A stretch of DNA of 64,000 bases. It comes from Streptomyces sp. CA-278952. Lineage in GTDB: Bacteria; Actinomycetota; Actinomycetes; Streptomycetales; Streptomycetaceae. Location: contig NZ_CP112880.1 in NCBI RefSeq assembly GCF_028747205.1, forward strand, positions 5,270,001-5,334,000, in the 5' to 3' direction. The position numbers and the translations under genes were made by a program. The notes beneath the pieces are model-generated. The model was not told the origin of the DNA. It did no database searches and saw nothing but the letters and a program-made list of their open reading frames with translations. Each line of letters starts with the position of its first letter. The stretch's first letter is position 1. Shown piece by piece: positions 8,454-17,319 of this stretch.

Positions 8454-10157
8454 TCAGTGGTTGAGCAGGACGATCACGGCGCCCCACACCGTCAGCAGGA
8501 CGTTGCCGACGGCGTACGGGATGGTGTAGCCGAGGGTGGGGATCTGGGACTTCGAGGTCTCGTTGACGGCGCCGATCGCCGCCGTGGTGGTCTGGCCGCC
8601 CGCCAGGACGCCCATCAGGATCGGGAAGCGGATCTTCTGCGCGTAGTGCCCGACCAGGAACCCGGCGAGCAGCGGTACGACGGTGGCGACCGCGCCCAGG
8701 AGCAGCAGCCCCCAGCCGGCCGTGGAAAGACCGCTGGTGAAACCGGGCCCTGCGTTGATGCCGACGACGGCCACGAACAGGCAGAGCCCGAGCGTGTCCA
8801 TGAACCACTGCGCGCCGGGCGGCACGTTCCCGTACGTCGGGTACTTGCCGCGGATCCAGCCGAAGACGAGCCCCATGATCAGCCCGCCGCCCGAGGTCGA
8901 CAGGGAGATCGGCACCCCGCCCGCCGTCAGCGCCGGGATACCGATGCAGCCGCCGAGGAAGATGCCGAGGCCGACCCAGACCATGTCCGTCGCGAAGCTC
9001 GTCGGGACGGGCTTGCCCAGCGCCTTCCCCGCCGGTCCGACCAGGCGTTCCGGGCCGGTGAGGACGAGCGTGTCGCCGCGCTCCAGCTTCGTGGACAGCC
9101 GGTAGGGGAAGACCGCCCCCGCCCGGTACAGCTTGTCGATGTACACGCCGACCATGAACGGCTCCCGCCGCACCTCCTCCACGGTCCTGCCCAGCTGCGC
9201 CTTCTCCGAGACGACGACGTGCAGCGTCTCGGTGCGGTAGCCCAGCAGCGTCACGTCGTCGGCCTCGGGCCCGATGTGCGTCACCGCGTCGAACTCCACC
9301 AGGTCGCCCCGGATCGCGCTGACCGCGACGGTGTCGCCGAGGCGCAGCGTGCGGGACTGGTCGTGCTCCAGGACCGTGCCGTCGCGGCGGATCCCGGTGA
9401 GGTAGACCCGGCGGCCCAGCGCCTTCTGCTGCTCCTCGAAGTCCGCCACCGAGCGGCCCACCAGATCGGGCCGCTGAACGCTGTACGCGCGCAGCACCAC
9501 CTCGTAGTAGCCCTCGCCCTCGTCGGGGCTCTCGTCCGGCGCGTCCAGCTCCGCCGCCAGTTCCGCGCTCTCCTTCGCCAGGTCACGGCGGTAGAGCCGC
9601 GGCAGGACGTTGGCCAGGAGCATCGCGCACAGGATGGTGCCCAGCGGATACGTCACCGCGTACCCGACGGCGACCAGGTTCTCCTGGGTCTTCACCTCGG
9701 CGGGGGAGAGGCCGGGCAGGGTGCCGATCGCGTCCTGGGCGACCCCGATCGCGGCCGACTGGGTCAGCGCTCCGCTCATCAGGCCGGCGCCGAGCCCGGG
9801 ACCGTAACCGAGCAGGTGCGCGAAGAGCCACGACACCAGCAGCCCGGTCACACAGACGACCACCGCGTTGACGACCTGCGGCAGCCCGTCCTTCTTCAGC
9901 CCCCGGAAGAACTGTGGGCCGACCCGGTAGCCCAGGGCGAACAGGAACATGATGAAGAACAGGTTCTTCACCGTGTCGTCGATCTGGACCCCGAACTGGG
10001 CCCCGAGCAGCAGCCCGGCCACCAGACAGCCCGTCACCGCGCCCAGCGCGATCGTCCGGTAGCGGACCTTCCCGAGCAGGAAGCCGAACGCGACGACGAG
10101 GAAGACGAGCAGCTCGGGGTGGGGCTGGAAGATGTTCCGGTTCAGGAAGTCGATCAC
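8454..10157 (-). CDS. aspT: AspT-family aspartate:alanine exchanger, copy adjacent to aspD
   Basis: 567 aa membrane protein. N-terminal and C-terminal bundles of about five hydrophobic helices each flank a cytoplasmic central region (about 205-370) with two TrkA-C-like modules (for example YEVVLRAYSVQRPDLVGRSVADFE and TLHVVVSEKAQLGRTVEEV). This matches the AAE transporter family. The start is a GTG located one base after the TGA of the upstream transporter gene, so translation is probably coupled. Linked to aspD it should exchange external aspartate for internal alanine. Substrate is inferred from family and context. Confidence 0.85.
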   Translation of the reverse strand: MIDFLNRNIFQPHPELLVFLVVAFGFLLGKVRYRTIALGAVTGCLVAGLLLGAQFGVQIDDTVKNLFFIMFLFALGYRVGPQFFRGLKKDGLPQVVNAVVVCVTGLLVSWLFAHLLGYGPGLGAGLMSGALTQSAAIGVAQDAIGTLPGLSPAEVKTQENLVAVGYAVTYPLGTILCAMLLANVLPRLYRRDLAKESAELAAELDAPDESPDEGEGYYEVVLRAYSVQRPDLVGRSVADFEEQQKALGRRVYLTGIRRDGTVLEHDQSRTLRLGDTVAVSAIRGDLVEFDAVTHIGPEADDVTLLGYRTETLHVVVSEKAQLGRTVEEVRREPFMVGVYIDKLYRAGAVFPYRLSTKLERGDTLVLTGPERLVGPAGKALGKPVPTSFATDMVWVGLGIFLGGCIGIPALTAGGVPISLSTSGGGLIMGLVFGWIRGKYPTYGNVPPGAQWFMDTLGLCLFVAVVGINAGPGFTSGLSTAGWGLLLLGAVATVVPLLAGFLVGHYAQKIRFPILMGVLAGGQTTTAAIGAVNETSKSQIPTLGYTIPYAVGNVLLTVWGAVIVLLNH

Positions 10158-10158
10158 G

Positions 10159-11835
10159 TCACGCCCCCAGTACGCCGACGAGGATGGGCCCGGTCAGCGG
10201 CAGCAGGAAGTTGGAGAGCGTGTACGTGATCGTGTAGCCGAGAAGCGGTACGGAGCTCTGGGCCACCTGGGTGATGGAGGTGATCGCCGGGGTCGAGCAC
10301 TGCTGTCCGGCGATCGCGCCGATCAGCAGCGGCTTCTCGATCTTCAGCAGCTTGCGCCCGACGATCAGGGAGATCGTCGCCGGGACCAGCACCATGGCGA
10401 TGCCCGCGAACGGCAGCAGCGCCCCGTACTCCTTCAGCAGCGGCCAGGCGTGGGGCCCCGCCGCCAGCCCCGTACAGGCGATGAAGACGGCCAGGCCCAT
10501 GTCCTTGAGCGTGGTCGCGGCCTGCGGCGGGAACGCGCCGAAGGTCTGGCTGCGGGAGCGGAACCAGCCGAAGACCAGGCCGGAGATCAGACAGCCGCCG
10601 CCGGTGCCGAGCGACATCGGGATGTCCCCGAGCTTCACGACGACCTGGCCGAGCAGGGAGCCCGCCACGATGCCGAAGCCGAGGTAGATGAAGTCGGTGG
10701 CGTCGTTCTTCACCACCGCGCCGAGCTTCGCGACGAGCCTGTTCAGCCCGGACCGGGCGCCGACCAGGGTGAGCACGTCGCCCCGGGCGAGGACCGTCTC
10801 CCCGCTGGCGGGCAGGTGCTGGTCGTTGCGCAGTACGTCGGTGACGTAGACGCCGTCCTTGCGGAACTCCGGATGGCGCTTCTCCAGCCGGTCGATCGTG
10901 GCGCCGATCGTCTCCTTGTCGGTGACTGCGACCTGGCTGGTGGCCAGGGGGGCGTCGAGCCCCGGTACGGCCGGGGTCTCCGGGCCGATCTCCCGGCCCG
11001 CCTCGATGATGGCCGTCCGCTCCCCGACCACCTGGATCAGGTCGCTGAGGGTCAGCTCCAGGCCGGGGGAGGGCGTCAGCACTCTGCTGCCGCGCTTGAC
11101 GCCCTCGACGGTGATCCGGCCGCCCAGGGCGCTCTCCAGACCGCCGACGGTCCGCCCGTCCGCCAGCGTCACCAGATAGGTGCGGCCGACCAGGCCGGGC
11201 AGCGCGTCGCGCTCGTCGGACTCCAGCCCGCCCTGGCCGCCGCGCATCTTCTCCCACAGCTCGCGCGAGGCGTCCGCCAGGTTGATGCGCAGCAGCATCG
11301 GCATGATCTGGCTGGTGTAGAGCACGATGGTGATCAGGCCGAACAGGTAGCAGACCGTGTACGCGGTGGCGACGTGCCCCTGGTACTCGCTGATCTGCGC
11401 GGAGGTCAGGTCCTCCAGCTTGCCGATGGCCTCGGTCGCCGTCCCCACGACGGCGGACTCGGTGGCCGCTCCCGCGAGGATTCCGGATGCCGTGCCCACG
11501 TCCAGGTCGAAGGCCTTGGCGAGCCCGTAGGCGATGCCCAGGACGCAGACCAGCTCGATCAGACAGAGCGTGAAGAAGCGCAGGCTCTTGCGGTTGAGGT
11601 TGGCGAAGAACTGCGGCCCGGCCAGGTAGCCGAGCGAGAAGATGAACAGCGCGAAGAAGACCGTCTTGACGTCGTCGTCGACGCTGATGTTCCGGGTGCC
11701 GAGCAGCAGCGACACGATCAGGGTGCCGCAGATGCCGCCGAGCGTGATCGGGCCGACGCGGAGCTTGCCGACGAGGTAACCGGCCGCGAGGCAGAAGAAG
11801 AGGGCCAGTTCGGGATGGTCACGCAGAACGCCCAT
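10159..11835 (-). CDS. Second AspT-family exchanger, first gene of the aspartate operon
   Basis: 558 aa, with the same architecture as its neighbour: N-terminal helices from FFCLAAGYLVGKL, a central cytoplasmic region with two TrkA-C-like modules (about 205-375), and C-terminal helices ending LLPLTGPILVGVLGA. Sequence similarity to the other copy is clear but partial, e.g. FFALFIFSLGYLAGPQFF against FFIMFLFALGYRVGPQFF. The ATG at 11835 has a GAGGCGGG ribosome site. The pair could act as a heteromer or have different substrates; the sequence does not decide. Confidence 0.83.
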   Translation of the reverse strand: MGVLRDHPELALFFCLAAGYLVGKLRVGPITLGGICGTLIVSLLLGTRNISVDDDVKTVFFALFIFSLGYLAGPQFFANLNRKSLRFFTLCLIELVCVLGIAYGLAKAFDLDVGTASGILAGAATESAVVGTATEAIGKLEDLTSAQISEYQGHVATAYTVCYLFGLITIVLYTSQIMPMLLRINLADASRELWEKMRGGQGGLESDERDALPGLVGRTYLVTLADGRTVGGLESALGGRITVEGVKRGSRVLTPSPGLELTLSDLIQVVGERTAIIEAGREIGPETPAVPGLDAPLATSQVAVTDKETIGATIDRLEKRHPEFRKDGVYVTDVLRNDQHLPASGETVLARGDVLTLVGARSGLNRLVAKLGAVVKNDATDFIYLGFGIVAGSLLGQVVVKLGDIPMSLGTGGGCLISGLVFGWFRSRSQTFGAFPPQAATTLKDMGLAVFIACTGLAAGPHAWPLLKEYGALLPFAGIAMVLVPATISLIVGRKLLKIEKPLLIGAIAGQQCSTPAITSITQVAQSSVPLLGYTITYTLSNFLLPLTGPILVGVLGA

Positions 11836-12076
11836 CCCGCCTCACTCACCGGGGCTGGTGTCGGCGACCAGGATGATCGAAAGGTACATAAGGGAGAAAT
11901 TAACAGGGGTGGGGTGGACCGGCAGCTCGCCCGGCCCGACCTGCCCTCGTTCACCTTCCGACGGGAGGGCGGCCCAACGCCCCCTCCGTGACGCTCCGGA
12001 CATCCCTCGGCAACGGAATCGTCTTCAACTCTTGACACCCACCCCCTTGAGGCAGCAACCTTCCGGCAACGGCGCA
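11836..12076. promoter_or_regulatory. Divergent control region, aspartate operon / ceb operon
   Basis: No gene is seen here. The most AT-rich patch, about 11875-11905, contains GTTAATTTC and TTATGTAC on the minus strand and is the likely core promoter of the aspartate operon; exact hexamers are not certain. The plus-strand promoter for cebE is annotated separately. Confidence 0.4.
12032..12061 (+). promoter_or_regulatory. Candidate cebE promoter
   Basis: A perfect TTGACA (12032-12037) lies 18 bp before CAACCT (12056-12061), a weak -10. This would start transcription near 12068, about ten bases before the CebR palindrome, consistent with repression by blocking initiation. Confidence 0.45.
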
Positions 12077-12090
12077 TGGGAGCGCTCCCA
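12077..12090. promoter_or_regulatory. CebR operator upstream of cebE
   Basis: Perfect 14-bp palindrome TGGGAGCGCTCCCA, identical to the established CebR (LacI-family) operator of Streptomyces cellobiose/cellulose genes. It ends 52 bp before the cebE start. Confidence 0.93.
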
Positions 12091-12142
12091 CTCTGGGGGA
12101 AGGTCTCGCGCGCTTCCCCTTCCCGGAACAAGGAGCAGTGGA

Positions 12143-13465
12143 ATGCGCATCACCCGCAGCGTTGCCGGCCGACGCAGGAGAACCGCCTTCGTGGCCACCA
12201 CGGGCCTCACGGTCACCGCCCTCCTCCTCACCGGATGCGGCGGCTCGTCCGACTCGGACAAGGGAGCCGACGCGGACGGGAACATCACCCTGACCCTCGC
12301 CGACTACGGGCAGTTCGGTTACAAGGAGGCCGGGCTCTTCGAGAAGTACCACGAGCTGAACCCGAAGATCACGGTCAAGGAGGACACCACCGCCGAGGAG
12401 AAGAACTACTACCCCAAGCTCCTCCAGCAGCTGAACTCCGGCAGCGGCCTCGCCGACGTCCAGGGCATCGAGGTCGGCCGGATCAAGGAGATCGTCGACA
12501 CCAAGGCGGACTCCTTCGCCGACCTCTCCAAGACGATCGCCGTGGACGAGTGGGTGTCGTGGAAGGCCAAGCAGGCCACCGCCCCCAACGGCGCGGTCAT
12601 CGGCGCGGGCACCGACATCGGCCCCATGTCCCTCTGCTACAACCGCGAGCTGTTCGAGAAGGCCGGACTGCCCACCGACCGCGCCGAGGTCGCGAAGCTG
12701 ACCGAGGGCGGCTGGGAGGACTTCCTCGCGCTGGGTGAGCAGTACAAGAAGAAGGCCCCCGAGGGCACGTACTTCATGGACTCCGCCAGCGCCATGTTCA
12801 ACGCCGTGGTCAGCTCCAGCCCCGAGCAGTACTACGACGCGAGCGGCAAGCCGATCTACGAGAAGAGCGCCAGCGTCGAGAAGGGCTGGAAGCTCGCCGC
12901 CGAGGCCGCGTCCAAGAAGCTGACGCAGGGCCTGGCCCAGTTCGAGGACCAGTGGCAGGCGGCCCTGCGCAAGAGCACCGTCGCCACCGTCGTCTGTCCC
13001 GCCTGGATGGCCGGCCAGATCTCCACCTACGCCGGTGACGCCAACAAGGGCAAGTGGGACATCACCGGCGCCCCCGGTGACGCCTCCGCCAACTGGGGCG
13101 GCTCCTTCCTCGCCGTCCCGAAGTCCGGGAAGAACGTCGCCGAGGCCACCAAGCTCGTCAAGTGGCTGACCGCCCCTGAGCAGCAGGCCGCCGTCTTCAA
13201 GGCGATCGGCGTCTTCCCCTCCAACAAGGGCGCCTACGAGCTGCCCGACGTGAAGAACGCGACCCTGCCGTACTTCAACAACGCCCCCATCGGCCAGATC
13301 TACGCCGACGGCGCGAAGTCCATCCCCGAGGCGGTCCTCGGCCCGAAGGACGGCGTGATCAAGGACTCCATCTCCACCCAGATCAACAACATGGAGCAGC
13401 GCGGCACCAGCCCCGACGACGCCTGGGACGCGGCCGTGCGGACGATCGACAAGGCCATCGGCTGA
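12143..13465 (+). CDS. cebE: Cellobiose/cellotriose ABC transporter, substrate-binding lipoprotein
   Basis: 440 aa. A basic N-terminus and hydrophobic helix lead to a lipobox LLLTGCGG with the acylated Cys at position 32. A type I extracellular sugar-binding fold follows (GLADVQGIEVGRIKEI, LCYNRELFEKAGLP, FLAVPKSGKNVAEATKLVKWL). AAGGAG lies 7 nt before the ATG at 12143, replacing a longer frame that starts upstream. It is the first gene of cebEFG-bglC, and a CebR palindrome precedes it. No ATPase gene is present; CebEFG-type importers use the shared ATPase MsiK encoded elsewhere. Ligand is inferred from operon and operator. Confidence 0.88.
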   Translation: MRITRSVAGRRRRTAFVATTGLTVTALLLTGCGGSSDSDKGADADGNITLTLADYGQFGYKEAGLFEKYHELNPKITVKEDTTAEEKNYYPKLLQQLNSGSGLADVQGIEVGRIKEIVDTKADSFADLSKTIAVDEWVSWKAKQATAPNGAVIGAGTDIGPMSLCYNRELFEKAGLPTDRAEVAKLTEGGWEDFLALGEQYKKKAPEGTYFMDSASAMFNAVVSSSPEQYYDASGKPIYEKSASVEKGWKLAAEAASKKLTQGLAQFEDQWQAALRKSTVATVVCPAWMAGQISTYAGDANKGKWDITGAPGDASANWGGSFLAVPKSGKNVAEATKLVKWLTAPEQQAAVFKAIGVFPSNKGAYELPDVKNATLPYFNNAPIGQIYADGAKSIPEAVLGPKDGVIKDSISTQINNMEQRGTSPDDAWDAAVRTIDKAIG

Positions 13466-13549
13466 CCTGACACCGGACCGGCCCGTGCCGGTCCCGCGCC
13501 GGGGCGGGCGGGCGACACCGCCCGCCCCGCCGCCCGCCCGCCCCTCCAG

Positions 13550-13634
13550 CCGCCCCGCCCGTCCAGCCGCCCCGCCCGTCCAGCCGCCCCGCCCGTCCAG
13601 CCGCCCCGCCCGTCCAGCCGCCCCGGCCGTCCGT
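13550..13634. repeat. 17-bp minisatellite between cebE and cebF
   Basis: Four exact copies of a 17-bp unit (CCGCCCCGCCCGTCCAG) at 13550-13617, then a partial fifth with one change. Degenerate copies extend left to about 13530. The other strand is G-rich, with repeated GGG and GGGG runs. It lies in the 198-bp gap between cebE and cebF, which otherwise holds only the cebF ribosome site (GGGAAGGA). Confidence 0.92.
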
Positions 13635-13663
13635 CGGCGCACCCAGGGAAGGACTCCCCGCCC

Positions 13664-14662
13664 GTGGCAACCTCGACCCCCACCCGGGATGCGTACGCGC
13701 CCCCGCCCCGTGAACCGAAGAAAGAACCGCCCAGTGAGCGGCGGCAGTTGTGGCGCAGCCGGCTGTGGCGGTTCGACGACAAGGCGTCCCCGTACGCGTA
13801 CATCGCCCCGTTCTTCCTCGTCTTCGGGGCCTTCGGGCTCTTCCCCCTCCTCTACACCGGCTGGATCGCCCTGCACCGGGTGGAGATGACCGGCCTGGAC
13901 TCGATGGAGTGGGTGGGCTGGGAGAACTTCGACAAGATCCTGCACGACCCCGAGTTCTGGACCTCGGTCAGCAACACGTTCCTGATCGGCGTCATCTCCA
14001 CCGTCCCGCAGCTCCTGGTCGCCCTCGGCCTGGCCCACCTCCTCAACTACAAGCTGCGGGCCAGCACGTTCTGGCGCACGGTCATCCTCACCCCGTACGC
14101 GACCTCGGTCGCCTCGGCCGCCCTCGTCTTCGCCCTGGTGTTCCGGGCCGACGGCGGACTGCTGAACTGGACGCTCGGCCTCGTCGGCTTCGACCCGGTC
14201 AACTGGGCCAACGGGCACTGGACATCGAAGCTCGCCATCTCCATCATCGTGATCTGGCGCTGGACCGGCTACAACGCGCTGATCTACCTCGCCGCGATGC
14301 AGGCCGTCCCCAACGACCTCTACGAAGCGGCGTCGTTGGACGGCGCCTCGCGCTGGCAGCAGTTCCGCAAGGTCACCATCCCCTCGCTGCGGCCGACGAT
14401 CCTGTTCACCATCGTCATCTCCACCATCGGCTCCATGCAGCTCTTCGGCGAGCCGCTGCTGCTGGAGGGCGGCGCGCTGGGCGCCACCGGCGGCAACGAG
14501 AACCAGTACGAGACGCTCAGCATCTACCTCTACAACTACGGCTGGAACCTCGGACATCTCGGTCCGGCCGCCGCCGTCGCCTGGGCGATGCTCGCCCTCC
14601 TGCTGATCATCGCCGCGGCCAACTGGTTCATCGGCCGATTCGTCCGCAAGTCCGCGGTCTGA
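13664..14662 (+). CDS. cebF: Cellobiose ABC transporter permease, first subunit
   Basis: 332 aa. About 40 cytoplasmic residues, then six transmembrane helices from YIAPFFLVFGAFGLFPLLY. The EAA loop of binding-protein-dependent permeases is present as YEAASLDGASRWQQFRKVTIP. The GTG at 13664 has GGGAAGGA about 10 nt upstream. It follows cebE across the minisatellite and precedes cebG by 14 bp. MalF/LacF-type subunit. Confidence 0.9.
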   Translation: MATSTPTRDAYAPPPREPKKEPPSERRQLWRSRLWRFDDKASPYAYIAPFFLVFGAFGLFPLLYTGWIALHRVEMTGLDSMEWVGWENFDKILHDPEFWTSVSNTFLIGVISTVPQLLVALGLAHLLNYKLRASTFWRTVILTPYATSVASAALVFALVFRADGGLLNWTLGLVGFDPVNWANGHWTSKLAISIIVIWRWTGYNALIYLAAMQAVPNDLYEAASLDGASRWQQFRKVTIPSLRPTILFTIVISTIGSMQLFGEPLLLEGGALGATGGNENQYETLSIYLYNYGWNLGHLGPAAAVAWAMLALLLIIAAANWFIGRFVRKSAV

Positions 14663-14663
14663 C

Positions 14664-14677
14664 CGGGAGCGCCTCCA
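14664..14677. promoter_or_regulatory. Degenerate CebR-like half site at the cebG start
   Basis: CGGGAGCGCCTCCA matches the CebR palindrome at 11 of 14 positions, with an intact left half. It also serves as the Shine-Dalgarno of cebG and touches the ATG. It may be chance, since GGGAG is simply a good ribosome site. Confidence 0.25.
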
Positions 14678-15597
14678 TGACCATGACCAGCCCCACGCAC
14701 ACCGCCCCCGTGAAGCTCGCGCCGGCCCCGAAGGGCAGTGCCCCGCGGCGCCCGAGCCGCTTCCGGATGGGCGCAGGACAGCACATGAAGGGCGGCCCGT
14801 TCGCCTACATCGCGCTCGCCGTCGTCGGCTTCGGCTCGCTGCTGCCGCTCTACTGGACCCTGGTCGCGGCCTCCCGCACCCAGGACGAGGTCCTCGCCTC
14901 CACCCCGCCGTTCCTCCCGGGCGGCAAGCTGCTGGAGAACGTCCAGACCGCCTGGGAACAGGCCAACCTGGGCAAGGCGATCCTCAACAGCATCATCGTC
15001 TCGTCCTCGATCACCCTCGCCACACTCTTCTTCTGCACGCTCGCCGGCTACGCGTTCGCCAAGATGCGCTTCCGGGGCCGCGGCTGGCTGATGACCGCGG
15101 TCATCGCCACCCTCACCATCCCGCCGCAGCTCAGCGTCGTCCCGCTGTTCATGATGATGTCCGGCATCGGCTGGGGCGGGCAGCTCGAATCGGTGATCTT
15201 CCCGACGCTGGTGAGCGCGTTCGGCGTGTTCTTCATGCGCCAGTACCTGATCGAGGCGCTGCCGTACGAGCTGATCGAGGCGGCCAAGATCGACGGCGCG
15301 AACAACCTCCGCATCGTGGTGAGCGTGGTGCTGCCGGTGGCCCGCCCCGCGATGATGGTGCTCGGGATGCTCACCTTCGTCCAGGCGTGGAACGACTTCT
15401 TCTGGCCCTACCTCGCCCTCAACCAGCAGAACCCGACCCTTCAGGTGGCCCTCGGCCAGCTCAGCGCCTCGTACACCCCCGACCAGTCCATCGTGATGGC
15501 GGGCGCACTGATCAGCACGCTGCCGCTGCTGGTGGTCTTCGTGGTCTTCGGCAAGAAGATCGTCGGCGGGATCATGTCCGGCGCGGTGAAGGGCTGA
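14677..15597 (+). CDS. cebG: Cellobiose ABC transporter permease, second subunit
   Basis: 306 aa. Cytoplasmic N-terminal tail of about 35 residues, six transmembrane helices, and the EAA loop YELIEAAKIDGANNLRIVVSVVLP typical of MalG-type permeases. The ATG at 14677 is 7 nt after GGGAG; a second ATG lies two codons later. It ends in FGKKIVGGIMSGAVKG, a usual C-terminus for this class. Forms the membrane channel with CebF. Confidence 0.9.
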   Translation: MTMTSPTHTAPVKLAPAPKGSAPRRPSRFRMGAGQHMKGGPFAYIALAVVGFGSLLPLYWTLVAASRTQDEVLASTPPFLPGGKLLENVQTAWEQANLGKAILNSIIVSSSITLATLFFCTLAGYAFAKMRFRGRGWLMTAVIATLTIPPQLSVVPLFMMMSGIGWGGQLESVIFPTLVSAFGVFFMRQYLIEALPYELIEAAKIDGANNLRIVVSVVLPVARPAMMVLGMLTFVQAWNDFFWPYLALNQQNPTLQVALGQLSASYTPDQSIVMAGALISTLPLLVVFVVFGKKIVGGIMSGAVKG

Positions 15598-15666
15598 CCC
15601 CCCTCCCCTCCCGTCGGCCTCCCGCCGTCCCCTTTCCGACCCCCTTCCTCACCCCCTCACCTTCTC

Positions 15667-15680
15667 AGGGAGCGCTCCCA
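15667..15680. promoter_or_regulatory. CebR operator overlapping the bglC ribosome site
   Basis: AGGGAGCGCTCCCA matches the CebR palindrome at 13 of 14 positions. Its left half is also the only good Shine-Dalgarno (AGGGAG) for the bglC ATG at 15682. The 69 bp before it are almost pure pyrimidine and hold no gene. Confidence 0.9.
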
Positions 15681-15681
15681 C

Positions 15682-17151
15682 ATGACAGCCGTCCGACCTG
15701 ACACGGTCCCGCAGCAGGCCCCCGCCGCCACGGCCCCCTTCCCGACCGGTTTCCTCTGGGGCGCGGCCACCGCCGCGTACCAGGTGGAGGGCGCGGCCGC
15801 CGCGCTGGGCCGCACGCCCTCCATCTGGGACACCTTCAGCCACACGCCCGGCCGGACCCTCGGCGGGGACACCGGGGACGTGGCGGCCGACCACTTCCAC
15901 CGCTACCGCGACGACGTCGCCCTGATGAAGCGCCTCGGGCTCCAGGCGTACCGCTTCTCCGTCTCCTGGTCCCGGGTCCAGCCCACCGGCCGGGGGCCCG
16001 CCGTGGAACGGGGTCTCGACTTCTACCGGTCGCTCGTCGACGAGCTGCTTCTCGCCGGCATCAAGCCCGTCGCCACGCTCTACCACTGGGACCTGCCCCA
16101 GGAGTTGGAGGACGCGGGCGGCTGGCCCGAGCGCGCGACGGCCGAACGGTTCGCCGACTACGCGGCCATCATGGCCCGCGCCCTGGGCGACCGCGTGGAC
16201 ATGTGGACCACGCTGAACGAGCCCTGGTGCTCGGCCTTCCTCGGTTACGGCTCCGGGGTCCACGCCCCCGGCCGCACCGAACCGGCCGCCGCGCTGCGGG
16301 CCGCCCACCATCTCAACCTCGCCCACGGCCGGGCGACCGAGGCGCTGCGCGCCAACCTCCCCGCTGCCGCGCAGACCTCGGTCACCCTCAACCTCCACCA
16401 GGTGCGCCCGCTGACCGGCAGCGAGGCGGACGCGGACGCGGCCCGCCGGATCGACGCGGTGGGCAACCGCGTCTTCACCGGCCCGATGCTGAAGGGCGCG
16501 TACCCCCAGGACCTGCTGGCCGACACCGAACGCATCGTGAACTGGACCGAGTTGGTCCGGGAGGGCGACCTCGCCGCCATCGCCGCCCCGATCGACGTGC
16601 TCGGCGTCAACTACTACACGCCCACCATCGTGAGCGCGTCGCCCTCCGGCGCCGGGGACACCCGCAACGACGGTCACGGCAGCAGCGAGCACTCCCCGTG
16701 GCCCGGCTCGGAGCACGTCGCCTTCCACCTCGCCGAGGGCCGGCCGGTCACCGCGATGAACTGGTCGGTCAAGCCCGAGGGCCTGTACGACCTCCTCATG
16801 GACGTCTCGCGCGAGCACCCGGACCTGCCGCTGATGGTCACCGAGAACGGCGCGGCCTTCGACGACGCCCCGGACGAGGACGGGCGGGTCCACGACCCGG
16901 AGCGGATCGCGTATCTGCGGGGCCACCTGGAGGCGGTACGCCGGGCGGCGGCCGACGGGGCCGACGTGCGGGGCTACTTCCTCTGGTCCCTGATGGACAA
17001 CTTCGAGTGGGGCTACGGCTATGCGAAGCGCTTCGGCGCGGTCTACATCGACTACGAGACCCAGCGCCGTACGCCGAAGTCCAGCGCCCACTGGTACGGC
17101 GACGTGATCGCCCGCCACGCGCTGCCCCCGGTCGCCGGCCCGGACGCCTGA
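15682..17151 (+). CDS. bglC: Intracellular GH1 beta-glucosidase
   Basis: 489 aa, no signal peptide. GH1 hallmarks are in order: [14 protein letters not shown] near the N-terminus, YHWDLPQ, acid/base Glu180 in TLNEPWC, nucleophile Glu388 in MVTENGAAF, and [13 protein letters not shown] near the C-terminus. It hydrolyses cellobiose and short cello-oligosaccharides brought in by CebEFG. It lies 84 bp after cebG, with its own CebR site, so it can be controlled apart from the transporter genes. A strong terminator follows. Confidence 0.95.
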   Translation: MTAVRPDTVPQQAPAATAPFPTGFLWGAATAAYQVEGAAAALGRTPSIWDTFSHTPGRTLGGDTGDVAADHFHRYRDDVALMKRLGLQAYRFSVSWSRVQPTGRGPAVERGLDFYRSLVDELLLAGIKPVATLYHWDLPQELEDAGGWPERATAERFADYAAIMARALGDRVDMWTTLNEPWCSAFLGYGSGVHAPGRTEPAAALRAAHHLNLAHGRATEALRANLPAAAQTSVTLNLHQVRPLTGSEADADAARRIDAVGNRVFTGPMLKGAYPQDLLADTERIVNWTELVREGDLAAIAAPIDVLGVNYYTPTIVSASPSGAGDTRNDGHGSSEHSPWPGSEHVAFHLAEGRPVTAMNWSVKPEGLYDLLMDVSREHPDLPLMVTENGAAFDDAPDEDGRVHDPERIAYLRGHLEAVRRAAADGADVRGYFLWSLMDNFEWGYGYAKRFGAVYIDYETQRRTPKSSAHWYGDVIARHALPPVAGPDA

Positions 17152-17161
17152 CCTGGTGAGA

Positions 17162-17202
17162 GCGGTGGGCCCGGTCGATCCCGACCGGGCCCACCGCCTT
17201 TT
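17162..17202 (+). terminator. Intrinsic terminator after bglC
   Basis: Perfect 16-bp stem (17162-17177 / 17182-17197) with ATCC loop followed by CTTTT. One of the strongest terminators in the window; it separates bglC from cebR. Confidence 0.92.
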
Positions 17203-17213
17203 CGTCCCACGCT

Positions 17214-17227
17214 TGGGAGCGCTCCCA
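17214..17227. promoter_or_regulatory. CebR operator upstream of cebR
   Basis: Perfect TGGGAGCGCTCCCA, extended by one pair on each side (T...A). It lies 92 bp before the cebR start and points to autoregulation. TACACT follows at 17229-17234 as a possible -10. Confidence 0.92.
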
Positions 17228-17319
17228 ATACACTGTCCGTACGCTCGTCGGGGTGATCGGTCCAGGACTTGGATTGACTGTACGGCTGTGAGAAATTGAC
17301 CGGGAACGGGGAGGCGGCC

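Noticed and set aside
11951..14557. 868-codon open frame antisense to cebE-cebF
   Set aside because: Shadow of high-GC coding; the plus strand has clear lipoprotein and permease motifs.
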